A DNA stretch of 64,000 bases from Novosphingobium sp. (lineage in GTDB: Bacteria; Pseudomonadota; Alphaproteobacteria; Sphingomonadales; Sphingomonadaceae): assembly GCF_027531025.1 (NCBI RefSeq), contig NZ_JAPZQX010000001.1:1-64000 (forward strand). Direction: 5' to 3'. Position 1 is the stretch's first letter, and each line of letters begins with the position of its first letter. The notes beneath the pieces were generated by a model, which worked only from the letters and a program-made list of their open reading frames with translations, ran no database searches and was not told the DNA's origin. Of this stretch, positions 53,153 through 62,505 are shown in pieces. The position numbers were made by a program, and so were the translations under genes.

Positions 53153-53473
53153 ATGACCAAGATCCACAAGCTTTCCGGTACCGTCGACGTCGACGGGTTC
53201 CAATATGAGTGGGAGCTGCGCAGCGAGCCGCAGTGGAGCGAGCGTGAAGGCTGGAAAGGCATGACCGTCGCCTTGCTGCGCAAGCACACGCAACGCGGCG
53301 CCTTGCTGGAGTTTCCCGCGCCGAAACGCTTGATGAAAGGTATGCAGCGAGGCCGCCTCCAGATCGGCGACGCCATTGTCATCAGAGGCATTCAGGCGGC
53401 GTTACAAGCCGGCTGGGACCCTTCTTCGCGGGGAAAGCCGATGGTTTTCGAAGTCGATGCCGATGGCAACTAG
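53153..53473 (+). CDS. Conserved-looking hypothetical protein (106 residues)
   Basis: The ATG at 53153 follows TAGGGAT. The protein starts MTKIHKLSGTVDVDGFQYEWELRSEPQWS and is basic, with no signal peptide or membrane helix. I do not recognise a named family. The alternating hydrophobic pattern suggests a small beta-rich fold. It ends 23 bp before the convergent rlmJ gene. Confidence 0.6.
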   Translation: MTKIHKLSGTVDVDGFQYEWELRSEPQWSEREGWKGMTVALLRKHTQRGALLEFPAPKRLMKGMQRGRLQIGDAIVIRGIQAALQAGWDPSSRGKPMVFEVDADGN

Positions 53474-53496
53474 CCTCAGGCCGCCTTGGGCTTGGC

Positions 53497-54327
53497 TCAG
53501 TCGTTCAGCCATTCGTCTGAGATCTCGCCGCTATGCCCCTCGGGTGCCAGTGCGGCGCGCAGGGCTTCCAGCAGGGGCGGCAACGCCTGCGTGAAGGCGT
53601 AGGGCGGGTTGACGATAAACAGGCCCGCGCCGTTATAAATGCCGGGCTGATCGCTATCGTAGAGCCAATGCTCCACGCACAGCAATTTCGGGATGCCGAG
53701 CTTGCGTAACTGCTCCTTCCACCGCGAATGCGTGGCGCGGTCTTTCAGCGGATACCAGATCACCGTCACGCCATGCGCCCATTTGCGGTGCGCCGCGGCA
53801 AGGCTAGCTATGATACGCGCGCGTTCATCGGTCTGCTCGTAGGGCGGATCGACTACAACCACGCCGCGAGGTGTTCGGGGCGGCAGCATCGCCAGCCAGA
53901 ACTCATAGGCGTCGCGCTGATGCACAGCGGCGGCTGTGCCGCGCATCGCGCCGCGCAGGGCCTGGACATCCTCGGGATGCTTTTCATTCAGGATCAGGGC
54001 ATCCTGCGGACGCAGAAGCTGCGCCAGAAACTGCGGCGAGCCGGGATAGAGGCGCGGTTCGCCCCCCTCATTCACCGCCTGGACGGCGGCGCGGTAGTCA
54101 TCCAGCAAGGGGTTCGGATCGGCCAAGGCCCGCAGCACGCCCTGCGTGGCTTCGCCGGTGCGTTGGGCATCCGCGCCATCAAGGTCGTACAGCCCGCAGC
54201 CGGCATGGGTGTCGATCAGCGTCAGCGCGCTATCCTTGTGCTGCAAAGCGCGCACAAGCGCGATCAGCAGGCTGTGCTTCACGACATCGGCGCTATTGCC
54301 GGCATGAAAGGAATGGCGATAGTTCAT
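53497..54327 (-). CDS. rlmJ: 23S rRNA adenine-2030 N6-methyltransferase
   Basis: The 276-residue protein begins MNYRHSFHAGNSADVVKHSLL, the highly conserved RlmJ N-terminus. It has the SAM-binding/catalytic region LTLIDTHAGCGLYDLDG and the N6-methyltransferase motif VVVVDPPYEQTDE (DPPY). It methylates A2030 (E. coli numbering) in 23S rRNA. The start at 54327 is set by this conserved N-terminus. Confidence 0.95.
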   Translation of the reverse strand: MNYRHSFHAGNSADVVKHSLLIALVRALQHKDSALTLIDTHAGCGLYDLDGADAQRTGEATQGVLRALADPNPLLDDYRAAVQAVNEGGEPRLYPGSPQFLAQLLRPQDALILNEKHPEDVQALRGAMRGTAAAVHQRDAYEFWLAMLPPRTPRGVVVVDPPYEQTDERARIIASLAAAHRKWAHGVTVIWYPLKDRATHSRWKEQLRKLGIPKLLCVEHWLYDSDQPGIYNGAGLFIVNPPYAFTQALPPLLEALRAALAPEGHSGEISDEWLND

Positions 54328-54578
54328 TTCGGCGCAAAACCCTGACGATCTGCCTCTAATCGAAACTGCGGGGCGCGAAAGCCGAGCCCGAGGCGGTTGA
54401 AGCACCCAATCCGTTGCCCGTACAGGGGCGAGCGGAAACCTTCAAAGCACTTCTGCGCGAGGTCTGAAGCCCGCGTCTGCTCATGTCGGCAAGGGCTGGC
54501 ACTGGTGTTATCAGTCTAATCGCAACTTGTCGCCGATTGGCGGCGCTGAGGCTTTGAGAAGACCGGTGCTGGGGGGTG

Positions 54579-54669
54579 TGGCGGAGCGGGAGGGATTCGA
54601 ACCCTCGATACGCTTTTGACGTATACTCACTTTCCAGGCGAGCGCCTTCGACCACTCGGCCACCGCTCC
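54579..54669 (-). tRNA. tRNA-Ser(GGA)
   Basis: Read on the minus strand, the 91-nt gene has a 7-bp acceptor (GGAGCGG with CCGCTCC), discriminator G and an encoded CCA. The anticodon loop CTGGAAA has anticodon GGA. A long variable arm is typical of tRNA-Ser, and the T-loop is GGTTCGAATCC. It reads UCC and UCU codons. Confidence 0.97.
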
Positions 54670-54795
54670 GCACTAAGCCTGATCGGATCGCACGCAGTGC
54701 GGGCCGTGAATCAGGCGACCAACTCAATCGGCCTGGATGGACTGCGCCCTAGCGGCGGTGGGCGGCGGGCGCAAGCATTGGCGGTGCGGGGACAA

Positions 54796-55218
54796 ATGCC
54801 TATCTCTCCCGGCATGACCCGCACCTTTGGCCTTGCCCCCTCCGCCGCCGAGATCGAAACCCTGGCTCTGGCTGCGCTGGCCAGCCTGCCCGAACCCTTT
54901 GCCGCGCATCTTGCTGGCGTGGTGTTGCAGGTGGAGGAGTTCGCCGATGCCGAAACGCTGGCCAGCGTCGGGCTGGACGAGCCATTCGAGCTGACCGGGA
55001 TCTACGAGGGTGTGCCGGTGGGCGACAAGCACTCAGCGCCCAGCGGCACCCTGCCCGACCGGATCCGCCTGTTTCGCGCGCCGATCCTCGATGAATGGGC
55101 CGCGCGCGGGGATGAGACACTGGAACACCTGGTGGCGCACGTGGTGATCCACGAGGTTGGCCACCATTTCGGCCTGAGCGATGCCGATATCGAGGCGCTG
55201 GAGGACGCGGCGGACTAA
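54796..55218 (+). CDS. Minimal zinc metallopeptidase family protein
   Basis: The 140-residue protein matches the small metallopeptidase-like family with HEVGHHFGLSD (HExxH plus a downstream His/Asp) near the C-terminus. The N-terminal part contains VVLQVEEFADAETL, and IRLFRAPILDEWAARGDETLEHLVAHVVIHEVGHH is highly typical. The start may be 54796 (after GGGGA) or 54814. Function in the cell is not established. Confidence 0.88.
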   Translation: MPISPGMTRTFGLAPSAAEIETLALAALASLPEPFAAHLAGVVLQVEEFADAETLASVGLDEPFELTGIYEGVPVGDKHSAPSGTLPDRIRLFRAPILDEWAARGDETLEHLVAHVVIHEVGHHFGLSDADIEALEDAAD

Positions 55219-55257
55219 CGGCTTGCAGCAATGCGATTTGCTGGCAAAGTCCGGGCC

Positions 55258-56277
55258 ATGCGCAAACACCTGCTCCCCCTTACCGCCCTGCTTTCCGCCA
55301 CCGCGCTGACCGCGCAGGAGAAGGCCGCCGTCCCTTCCCCGCCCGAGATCGTCAACGCCGCGCCCAAGGCGGACTGGGTGGCGATTGCCCCGTCCGACCT
55401 CATGGTGATGGACCTGACGCCGGACACGAAAGGCAAGCCGCGCCGCGTGGTGATCCAGCTGATGCCCGCGCCGTTCAGCGAGGGTTGGGTGAGCAACATC
55501 CGCAAGCTGGCGGCGGCGCGATTCTGGGACGGGCTGAGCATCAACCGGGTGCAGGAGAATTACGTCGTGCAGTGGGGCGATGCGAATGGCGAGGACCAGG
55601 CCAAGGCGCGCAGGTTGCCGGATGGTTTGGCGGTGGTGCCGGAAAGCGCTTACGAATTGCCCGTCAGCCGCCCGGCTTTCTGTCGCTCTGGCGACCTTGC
55701 AGTTTGCCGTCAGCCGGGAGCTATCAACCACGACACGATCAATTCCCGAAATGGCTCAATGCACGATCCGTACCGCGGAAATGACGGCTTTTGGCGTGGC
55801 TGGCCTGTCGCCGCCGAAATGCCGACCGTAAGCATCATCCCGGGCGATCGGAATGAGCCAAGCACAGTGTGGCCCGTCCACTGCTACGGCATGGTTGGCG
55901 TCGGGCGCGATATGCCGCCCAACACCGGCACCGGGGCCGAACTCTATACCGTGATCGGCCATGCCCCGCGCCATCTCGATCGCAACATTGCCCTGGTCGG
56001 CCGGGTGATCGAGGGGATCGAGCACCTCTCCAGCCTGCCGCGCGGGACCGGGGCGCTGGGCTTCTATGAAACGGCGGAAGAGCGCACGCCAATCGTCTCG
56101 GTGCGGATCGGCACCGAGGTGAACGGCCTGCCGGCTTACGAATACCTCTCGACCGAGAGCGCCAGCTTTGCCCGCTATGCCGATGCCCGCGCCAACCGCC
56201 GCGATGCCTTCTTCATCCGCCCGGCTGGCGGGGCGGACGTGTGCAACATCCCGGTGCCGGTGCGGCGGGTGAAGTGA
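55258..56277 (+). CDS. Periplasmic cyclophilin-type peptidyl-prolyl isomerase
   Basis: The 339-residue protein has a signal peptide ([16 protein letters not shown]). Cyclophilin-like blocks follow: [44 protein letters not shown], and later [46 protein letters not shown]. The middle (about residues 140-195) is Cys- and Asn-rich, with [19 protein letters not shown]. It looks unlike the rest, and its DNA is visibly less GC-rich. It could be a lineage-specific loop or the result of local sequence change. The ATG at 55258 begins the signal peptide. Confidence 0.85.
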   Translation: MRKHLLPLTALLSATALTAQEKAAVPSPPEIVNAAPKADWVAIAPSDLMVMDLTPDTKGKPRRVVIQLMPAPFSEGWVSNIRKLAAARFWDGLSINRVQENYVVQWGDANGEDQAKARRLPDGLAVVPESAYELPVSRPAFCRSGDLAVCRQPGAINHDTINSRNGSMHDPYRGNDGFWRGWPVAAEMPTVSIIPGDRNEPSTVWPVHCYGMVGVGRDMPPNTGTGAELYTVIGHAPRHLDRNIALVGRVIEGIEHLSSLPRGTGALGFYETAEERTPIVSVRIGTEVNGLPAYEYLSTESASFARYADARANRRDAFFIRPAGGADVCNIPVPVRRVK

Positions 56278-56612
56278 CCCTTCGGCAAGCTCAGGGTGAG
56301 CGGGAAATCATTGCGCACACCGGCACCCTGTGGCGCTGGACTGGCGGTGCTTCCGGCGGCTCGTGGCATTTCCTGACAATCGACGGGGCAGCGGGCGAGG
56401 CCTTGTCCGGCACGGCGCTGATGCGGCGGATGGAAAAGACCATCGGCGGGTTCGGCTCGCTGAAGGTGACCGCAACGATCGGTGGAAGCACCTTCAGGAC
56501 ATCGCTGTTCCCGTCGAAAGAGCTGGGCTGGCTGCTGCCGGTCAAGGCCAGCGTCCGCAAGGCCGAAGGGATCGGCGAAGGCGATGCGGTGGACGTGACG
56601 CTGGAAGTCTAG
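56274..56612 (+). CDS. DUF1905 family protein
   Basis: The 112-residue protein shows GTLWRWTGGASGGSWHFLTIDG and FGSLKVTATIGGSTFRTSLFPSKELGWLLPVKASVRKAEGI, the compact beta-barrel pattern of DUF1905. The GTG at 56274 overlaps the cyclophilin stop (GTGA). Its first codons (TLRQAQGE) are read from a dispersed repeat, so the true start may lie a little further in. The 3' end overlaps the convergent rsh gene by 4 bp. Confidence 0.8.
   Translation: MTLRQAQGEREIIAHTGTLWRWTGGASGGSWHFLTIDGAAGEALSGTALMRRMEKTIGGFGSLKVTATIGGSTFRTSLFPSKELGWLLPVKASVRKAEGIGEGDAVDVTLEV
56277..56304 (+). repeat. REP-like dispersed repeat
   Basis: ACCCT (56277-56281) and AGGGT (56293-56297) flank TCGGCAAGCTC, and GCTC/GAGC form a second small stem. 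The word CTTCGGCAAGCTCAGGGTGAG is close to a short palindromic repeat found in very many copies between genes of sphingomonads. Only one copy is seen in this window. Confidence 0.55.
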
Positions 56613-58699
56613 ATCCGCTCGGCCTGGGCCACGGCATCGCTGGCGCGCAGCGCGGACACGATGCGGGTCAGGTGCGCCAGGTCGGTCACCTCGATCTCCG
56701 CCTCGTACGTACTGAACAGCTCATCGCGGTTGGAGTTTTCCAGCGCGGCGATATTCGCGCGGTTGCCGGCGAAGATGCCCGCCGCTTCGGCCAGGGTGCC
56801 GGGCCGGTTGTGCAGCACCATGCGGATCCGCCCGACCGCGCCGGTGGTGCGTTCGCCCCATGACAGGTCGAGCCAATCGGCATCGACTCCGCTGGCCAGC
56901 GCCATGCAGTCAATCGCATGGACTTCCACCCCCTTGCCCGGCACGCGCACGCCCACGATCCGGTCACCCGGGACCGGATGGCAGCATTCGGCCAGGTGGA
57001 AAGCCACGCCCGCCGTCAGCCCGCGGATCGAGATCGCGCGTTCCTGTCGCGGCCAGTGATCGGGATCGGGCAGGTGCTTGGTGCTGCCCGGCACCAGGGC
57101 TTCCATCACCGCGCGGTCATCCAGCTTGGCCGTGCCGATGGCCACCAGCAAGTCTTCCTCACTGGCCAGGCCCAGCCGCTTGAACGCGTCGCGCACCGCC
57201 TTCTTGCCGATCTTAGCGGGCAACCGGTCAGAGATCTCTTCCAGCAGCTTGCGGCCGATCGCGGCAACTTCCTGGCGTTCCTTGGCGCGCACGGCGCGGC
57301 GGATCGCGGCGCGGGCCTTGCCCGTCACGACGAAGCCCAGCCAGGCCAGCTGCGGCGCGGCGCTCTTGCTCTTGATGATTTCCACCACGTCGCCGTTGTT
57401 CAACTCGGTCCGCAGCGGCATGTGGCGACCGTTGATCTTGGCTCCCACGGCAAAGTTGCCGAGGTCCGAGTGGACTGCATAGGCAAAGTCCACCGGGGTC
57501 GATCCCTTGGGCAACTGGTGCAACGCGCCCTTGGGGGTGAAGGCAAAGATGCGATCCTGGTAGATCGCCATGCGGGTATGTTCGAGCAGTTCCTCGGCAT
57601 CGTGGCTGGCGTCGACGATCTCGATCAGGTCGCGCAGCCAGCCGACCTGGCCATCGGGCTTGTCACCCTGCTTGTAGGCCCAGTGGGCGGAGAGGCCGAA
57701 CTCGTTGGTCCGGTGCATCTCGTGGGTGCGGATCTGCACCTCCATCCGCATCGAGTTCTCATAGATCAGGCTGGTGTGGAGCGAGCGATAGCCGTTCGAC
57801 TTGGGCGTGGAGATGTAGTCCTTGAACCGGCCCGGAATCATCTGCCAGGTGGTGTGGAGCACCCCCAGCGCGCGATAGCAGTCCTGCGAGCTGTCGGTCA
57901 GCACGCGGAAGGCCATGATATCGGTGATCTGTTCGAACGAGACGTGCCGTTCGGCCATCTTCTTCCAGATCGAATAGGGGTGCTTCTCGCGCCCTGAAAC
58001 CTCCACCTTCAGCCCGGCTTCGGCCAGCGCCTGCTTGATCGCCAGCGCAATGGCATCGACCTGGCCGCCATCGGTCTCGCGGATCTGGGCCAGCCGCCCG
58101 GTGATCGTGGCATAGGCTTCCGGTTCCAGCTGCTCGAAGGCCAGCAACTGCATCTCGCGCATGTATTCGTACATCCCCACGCGCTCGGCCAGCGGGGCAT
58201 AGATATCCATCGTTTCGCGGGCGATGCGGCGGCGCTTGTCCGGGTTCTTGATGAAATGCAGCGTGCGCATGTTGTGCAGCCGGTCGGCCAGCTTGACCAG
58301 CAACACGCGGATATCCTCGCTCATTGCGAGGAGGAACTTCCTGAGGTTCTCGGCGGCGCGCTCGTTCTCGCCCATCGCCTCGATCTTCGACAGCTTGGTC
58401 ACGCCATCGACCAGCCGGGCGACATCCGGCCCGAACAGCTTCTCGATCTCTTCGGGGGTGGCGAGGGTGTCTTCCACCGTATCGTGCAACAGCGCGGTAA
58501 CGATGGTTTCCTGGTCGAGCTTCAGCTCGGTCATCAGCCCCGCGACTTCGACCGGATGGCTGAAATAGGGATCGCCGCTGGCCCGCTTCTGGCTGCCGTG
58601 CTTCTGCACCGTATAGACATAGGCCCGGTTGAGCATCGCCTCATCGGCGTCCGGGTCATAGGCGAGCACCCGCTCGACAAGTTCATACTGGCGCAGCAT
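56609..58699 (-). CDS. rsh: Bifunctional (p)ppGpp synthetase/hydrolase (RelA/SpoT homologue)
   Basis: The 696-residue protein starts with an HD hydrolase domain: H48 (YFSHPVEVA), H72-D73 and E76-D77 (ALLHDTVEDT). The synthetase domain follows with REKHPYSIWKKM and YISTPKSNGYRSLHTSL. TGS (IFAFTPKGALHQLPKGSTPVDFAYAVHSDLG), a helical region with a conserved-Cys segment (HLAECCHPVPGDRIVG) and an ACT domain (RIRMVLHNRPGTLAEAAGIF) complete it. Key residues of both activities look intact, so it should make and degrade the stringent-response alarmone, as the usual single Rsh of alphaproteobacteria does. Confidence 0.96.
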   Translation of the reverse strand: MLRQYELVERVLAYDPDADEAMLNRAYVYTVQKHGSQKRASGDPYFSHPVEVAGLMTELKLDQETIVTALLHDTVEDTLATPEEIEKLFGPDVARLVDGVTKLSKIEAMGENERAAENLRKFLLAMSEDIRVLLVKLADRLHNMRTLHFIKNPDKRRRIARETMDIYAPLAERVGMYEYMREMQLLAFEQLEPEAYATITGRLAQIRETDGGQVDAIALAIKQALAEAGLKVEVSGREKHPYSIWKKMAERHVSFEQITDIMAFRVLTDSSQDCYRALGVLHTTWQMIPGRFKDYISTPKSNGYRSLHTSLIYENSMRMEVQIRTHEMHRTNEFGLSAHWAYKQGDKPDGQVGWLRDLIEIVDASHDAEELLEHTRMAIYQDRIFAFTPKGALHQLPKGSTPVDFAYAVHSDLGNFAVGAKINGRHMPLRTELNNGDVVEIIKSKSAAPQLAWLGFVVTGKARAAIRRAVRAKERQEVAAIGRKLLEEISDRLPAKIGKKAVRDAFKRLGLASEEDLLVAIGTAKLDDRAVMEALVPGSTKHLPDPDHWPRQERAISIRGLTAGVAFHLAECCHPVPGDRIVGVRVPGKGVEVHAIDCMALASGVDADWLDLSWGERTTGAVGRIRMVLHNRPGTLAEAAGIFAGNRANIAALENSNRDELFSTYEAEIEVTDLAHLTRIVSALRASDAVAQAERI

Positions 58700-58777
58700 C
58701 TGAAGCCTAGATGGGGGGCAAAGGCCCCGCAGGGCAAGGGGTTTTAGGGCCGGGCCGGCTCCCGATCAGCTCCCCGA

Positions 58778-59635
58778 TCAACTCCAGGTCGCTTCGGGCG
58801 GCAGGCTCATCAGGATCGCGTCGATATTGCCGCCGGTCTTCAGGCCGAACAGGGTGCCCCGGTCATAGACCAGGTTGAATTCCGCATAACGCCCGCGCCA
58901 TTCGAGCTGCTGGCGCTTGTCGGCCTCGGTGAAGGCCATGCCCATGCGCCGCCGCACCAGCTGAGGAAACACGCTGAGGAAGGCCTCGCCCACATCGCGG
59001 GTGAAGGCGAAATTGGCCTCGAACCTGGCATCGTCAGGGCAGTCGAGGTGATCGTAGAAGATCCCGCCCACGCCGCGATGGACGCCCCGGTGCGGGATGA
59101 AGAAGTACTCGTCGGCCCAGGCCTTGAACTTCGGATAGTACTCGGGATCGTGGGCATCGCAGGCGGCCTGGAAGGCTGCGTGAAACTCGGCCGTATCTTC
59201 CGCATAGGGGATCGGGGGGTTGAGATCGCCGCCGCCGCCGAACCAGGCCTTGGTCGTGGTCAGGAAGCGGGTGTTCATGTGCACGGCGGGCACGTGCGGG
59301 TTGGCCATGTGCGCGACCAGGCTGATGCCGGTAGCGGTGAAGTGCGGGTTCTCCACGCTCGCGCCATTGATGCTGGCGGCGAATTGCGGCGCGAAGCTGC
59401 CGTGGACGGTAGAGACGTTGACGCCAACCTTTTCGAACACCTGGCCCTTCATCACCCCGCGGGTGCCGCCGCCGGGATTGGGGTTGCCTTCCTCCTCGCG
59501 CTGCCACGAGGTGTACTCGAACCGCGCCGGGCTGCCGGCTTCGGCCTCGATGCTCTCGAATTCGGCGCAGATCCGGTCGCGCAGGCTTTCGAACCAGGCC
59601 TTGGCGCGGGCGGTGTGGGGGATCCAGTCGGTCAT
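58778..59635 (-). CDS. hemF: Oxygen-dependent coproporphyrinogen III oxidase
   Basis: The 285-residue cytosolic enzyme oxidises coproporphyrinogen III to protoporphyrinogen IX. It shows MKGQVFEKVGVNVSTVHG, MANPHVPAVHMNTRFL, WFGGGGDLNPPIPY, GGIFYDHLD and the C-terminal RGRYAEFNLVYDRGTLFGLKTGGNIDAILMSLPP, all characteristic of HemF. GAGGATA before the ATG supports the start. Confidence 0.97.
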   Translation of the reverse strand: MTDWIPHTARAKAWFESLRDRICAEFESIEAEAGSPARFEYTSWQREEEGNPNPGGGTRGVMKGQVFEKVGVNVSTVHGSFAPQFAASINGASVENPHFTATGISLVAHMANPHVPAVHMNTRFLTTTKAWFGGGGDLNPPIPYAEDTAEFHAAFQAACDAHDPEYYPKFKAWADEYFFIPHRGVHRGVGGIFYDHLDCPDDARFEANFAFTRDVGEAFLSVFPQLVRRRMGMAFTEADKRQQLEWRGRYAEFNLVYDRGTLFGLKTGGNIDAILMSLPPEATWS

Positions 59636-59694
59636 GATTATCCTCGGCTTTTGGGGCCCTTGCCAAGGCGGAAGCGTTCCGGCAAGGAAAAGCC

Positions 59695-60372
59695 ATGGTT
59701 CCCTTTTCGTTCGCCGGTGAGGAGATGGCGCTGCTGGATGGCGGCGCGCTGTACTGGCCGCGCGAAAAGGCCCTGCTAGTGGCCGACCTGCACCTGGAAA
59801 AGGCCAGCTTCTATGCCCGCTTCGGGCAGATGCTGCCGCCCTATGACAGCCGCGAGACGCTGGAACGGGTGGCCGTAGCGATTCGCGCCAGTGGGGCGCG
59901 GCGGGTCTTTACCCTGGGCGACAATTTCCACGATGGCGAAGGAGCCAGTCGGTTGGAGCCCCACGCCGCCGGCATGCTGGCCGCACTGACCCGGGTGGTC
60001 GACTGGGTGTGGATCGGCGGGAACCACGATGCAGGAGCCGCTCCCGGCACCATGCTGGATGAACTCGCCATCGGTGCTCTGGTGCTGCGGCACGAGGCGC
60101 AACCAGGTGAGCCGAAGCCCGAGCTTTCCGGCCATTTTCACCCCAAGCTGCGGATCGCGGCGCGCGGTCGGTCGGTCGCGCGGCCCTGCTGGGCCGCCAG
60201 CGAGCGCAAGCTGATCCTGCCGGCCTTCGGCGCCTTTACCGGCGGGCTAGACGTGGCCGATCCGGCGATCATCGCCGCGATGCAGCCCGCCCGCGCGGTT
60301 CATGCCGTGCTGCCGGTGCGGGGCCAGCTGGTTCAGGTACCGGTCTGGCGTGAAGCACCCCCGGTGAAGTGA
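59695..60372 (+). CDS. pdeM: Ligase-associated DNA damage response endonuclease PdeM
   Basis: The 225-residue calcineurin-like phosphoesterase has the metal motifs VADLHLEKASFYA, LGDNFHDGEGA, WIGGNHDAG and LSGHFHPK in order. This compact form matches PdeM, usually found near a DNA ligase and an Lhr helicase in bacterial repair loci; those partners are not in this window. AAGGAAAA precedes the ATG. Confidence 0.88.
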   Translation: MVPFSFAGEEMALLDGGALYWPREKALLVADLHLEKASFYARFGQMLPPYDSRETLERVAVAIRASGARRVFTLGDNFHDGEGASRLEPHAAGMLAALTRVVDWVWIGGNHDAGAAPGTMLDELAIGALVLRHEAQPGEPKPELSGHFHPKLRIAARGRSVARPCWAASERKLILPAFGAFTGGLDVADPAIIAAMQPARAVHAVLPVRGQLVQVPVWREAPPVK

Positions 60373-60438
60373 CGTAAATTCGCCGCTTCCACCGCGCGCG
60401 GATTCCGATTAAGGACGCGCGCATTGATCAATTGCCTC

Positions 60439-60455
60439 AAGGAGCAGGAACTATA
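60439..60455 (+). promoter_or_regulatory. Ribosome-binding site and ATA start of infC
   Basis: AAGGAG (60439-60444) is 8 bp before ATA (60453-60455), which is in frame with IF-3. No ATG, GTG or TTG lies at suitable spacing: the TTG at 60432 is upstream of the site and the first ATG (60474) is 29 bp away. Rare start codons on infC (AUU in E. coli) underlie its autoregulation by IF-3. Confidence 0.65.
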
Positions 60456-60995
60456 GCACCCCCACCCCGGCGCATGCTGGCGCCCCCCGTCAAGAGCGGG
60501 CCGCGCTACAACCAGATGATCACCTCGGACAAGGTCCGCGTCATTGACGAGAATGGTGAGAACCTTGGCGTCATGTATACCCGCGAAGCGATCGAGCAGG
60601 CGGCCGAAGTAGGGCTGGACCTCGTGGAGATCTCTCCCAACGCCGATCCGCCGGTGGCGAAGTTCCTTGATGTCGGCAAGTTCCGCTACGAGGCCCAGAA
60701 AAAGGCCAACCTGGCGCGCAAGAACCAGAAGACGCAGGAGATCAAGGAGATCAAGATGCGTCCGAACATCGACGATCACGACTATGACGTGAAGATGCGG
60801 GCGATCCACAAGTTCATCGGCGAAGGTGACAAGGTCAAGGTGACCCTGCGCTTCCGTGGGCGCGAACTGTCGCACCAGCAGCTGGGCATGAACCTCTTGA
60901 AGCGCGTGCAGGAAGACACCGCCGAAGACGCCAAGATCGAGGCCTATCCCCGCATGGAAGGTCGCCAGATGCTGATGGTCCTGGCCCCCAAGTAA
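60453..60995 (+). CDS. infC: Translation initiation factor IF-3
   Basis: The 180-residue protein has the IF-3 N-terminal domain ([63 protein letters not shown]). A basic linker ([24 protein letters not shown]) and the C-terminal domain ([24 protein letters not shown]) follow. It prevents subunit joining and discriminates start codons. The chosen start is an ATA codon placed perfectly behind AAGGAG. If initiation were instead at the ATG at 60474, seven residues would be lost without touching the domain. Confidence 0.95.
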   Translation: MAPPPRRMLAPPVKSGPRYNQMITSDKVRVIDENGENLGVMYTREAIEQAAEVGLDLVEISPNADPPVAKFLDVGKFRYEAQKKANLARKNQKTQEIKEIKMRPNIDDHDYDVKMRAIHKFIGEGDKVKVTLRFRGRELSHQQLGMNLLKRVQEDTAEDAKIEAYPRMEGRQMLMVLAPK

Positions 60996-61022
60996 GTTCC
61001 ACACCAGGCCGGGAGAGGGCCG

Positions 61023-62426
61023 ATGACGATCCAGCGCATCGCCCTCTGGCTTGGCCCGCTGGGCTTCCTTGCCACCCTGCTGACCGCCGCCCCGGCGGGG
61101 ATGCCGCCGCTGGCCTGGCCAGTGGCGGGCCTGGTCTGGTGGATGGCGGTGTGGTGGATGAGCGAGGCCCTGCCGCTTTACGCCACGGCCTTCCTGCCCT
61201 TCGTCGTCCTGCCGCTGCTGGGCGTGGCCGATGCCACGAAAACGGCGGCGGCTTATTATTCGCCGATCATGTTCCTGTTCCTGGGCGGGGCCTTCCTGGC
61301 CCTGGCGATCGAGCGGACCGGACTGCATCGCCGTCTGGCGCTCGCGATCCTGAGCCGCGCGGGCGGTTCGACCTGGCAACTCCTGCTGGCGGTGATGGCG
61401 GCGACTGCGCTGCTGTCGATGTTCATCTCCAATACCTCGACCGCGCTGATCATGATGCCGATGGCGGTCGCCATGCTGGCTTCGGGCGGGGTCCGTCCGG
61501 GTGAGACCGGCGGCATGGCCGGAGCCCTGCCGATGGGTATTGCCTTTGCCGCCTCGATCGGCGGGCTTGGCACCCTGGTCGGATCGCCCACCAATGCCAT
61601 TGCTGCAGGGCTGCTCGACAAGAGCCTGGGGATCGAGCTGAGCTTTGCCCAGTGGGCAATGTACGGCGTGCCGGTAGTCCTGCTGGGCGTGCCGTTGGCT
61701 GCGCTGATCATTGCCCGGGTCCAGCGGATCGGGGCCGACAGTTTCGATCCCGCCGCTGCCCGCGAGGCGATCCGCCAGAGCCCAGCCTGGAGCGTGGCGG
61801 AAAAGCGCTTGCTGCCCGTCTTCATCCTGACCGTGCTGGCCTGGCTGACCCAGTACTGGACCGAACCGCTGTTTCCAAAAGGTGGACTGACGGACGGAAC
61901 CATCGCGGTGATCGCGGGCCTGGCGCTGTTCGTGCTGCCCGATGGTACCGGTCGGCCGATGCTGACCTGGCCCGAAGCCAACCGCGCCCCCTGGGACGTG
62001 GTGCTGATGTTCGGCGGCGGCCTGGCGCTGGCCATGGGGATGAGCGCGTCGGGCCTGGCCGACTGGCTGGGGCAGATGCTGCTGCCGCTGAAAGCGGTGC
62101 CCCTGCCGGTGGTCGCGCTGGTGCTGGTGGCCTTTGTCATCATTGTCACCGAATTTGCCAGCAACGTGGCGGCAGCCACCGGGATCATGCCGGTGGTGGC
62201 CGCGCTGGTTGTGGCGCTGGGGGCCGATCCGATCCTGCTGGCCCTGCCCGCAGCGCTCGCGGCAAGCTGGGGCTTCATGCTGCCGTCGGGGACCGGCCCT
62301 AACGCGATCGCCTGGGCCACCGGCCACATCGCCTTGCCCCGCGTGCTGCTGGCCGGGTTGTGGCTCGACCTCGCTGGCGTGTTCCTGCTGGTGGGCGTGA
62401 TCTGGGGCGTCGCTGCACTTGTGTGA
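61023..62426 (+). CDS. DASS (SLC13) family anion/dicarboxylate transporter
   Basis: The 467-residue membrane protein has about eleven to twelve helices. Two SNT-type motifs (MFISNTSTALIMMPMAVAML and FASNVAAATGIMPVVAAL) bind substrate and sodium in this family, and WWMSEALPLYATAFLPFVVLPLLGV is also typical. It imports di- or tricarboxylates or sulfate-like anions; specificity cannot be read from sequence. It begins 27 bp after infC behind GGGAGAGGG. Confidence 0.9.
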   Translation: MTIQRIALWLGPLGFLATLLTAAPAGMPPLAWPVAGLVWWMAVWWMSEALPLYATAFLPFVVLPLLGVADATKTAAAYYSPIMFLFLGGAFLALAIERTGLHRRLALAILSRAGGSTWQLLLAVMAATALLSMFISNTSTALIMMPMAVAMLASGGVRPGETGGMAGALPMGIAFAASIGGLGTLVGSPTNAIAAGLLDKSLGIELSFAQWAMYGVPVVLLGVPLAALIIARVQRIGADSFDPAAAREAIRQSPAWSVAEKRLLPVFILTVLAWLTQYWTEPLFPKGGLTDGTIAVIAGLALFVLPDGTGRPMLTWPEANRAPWDVVLMFGGGLALAMGMSASGLADWLGQMLLPLKAVPLPVVALVLVAFVIIVTEFASNVAAATGIMPVVAALVVALGADPILLALPAALAASWGFMLPSGTGPNAIAWATGHIALPRVLLAGLWLDLAGVFLLVGVIWGVAALV

Positions 62427-62431
62427 TCCAC

Positions 62432-62447
62432 AACCGATTCCGGTTGC
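62432..62447. terminator. Hairpin just after the DASS transporter
   Basis: CAACCG (62432-62437) pairs with CGGTTG (62442-62447) around ATTC, 5 bp after the transporter stop. There is no T-run, so termination strength is doubtful. Confidence 0.35.
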
Positions 62448-62505
62448 AGTTGAAATCACTTTTCGCCGCCGATAGACAGGCCGGCATCAGGGTTCGGGAG
62501 GAGAT

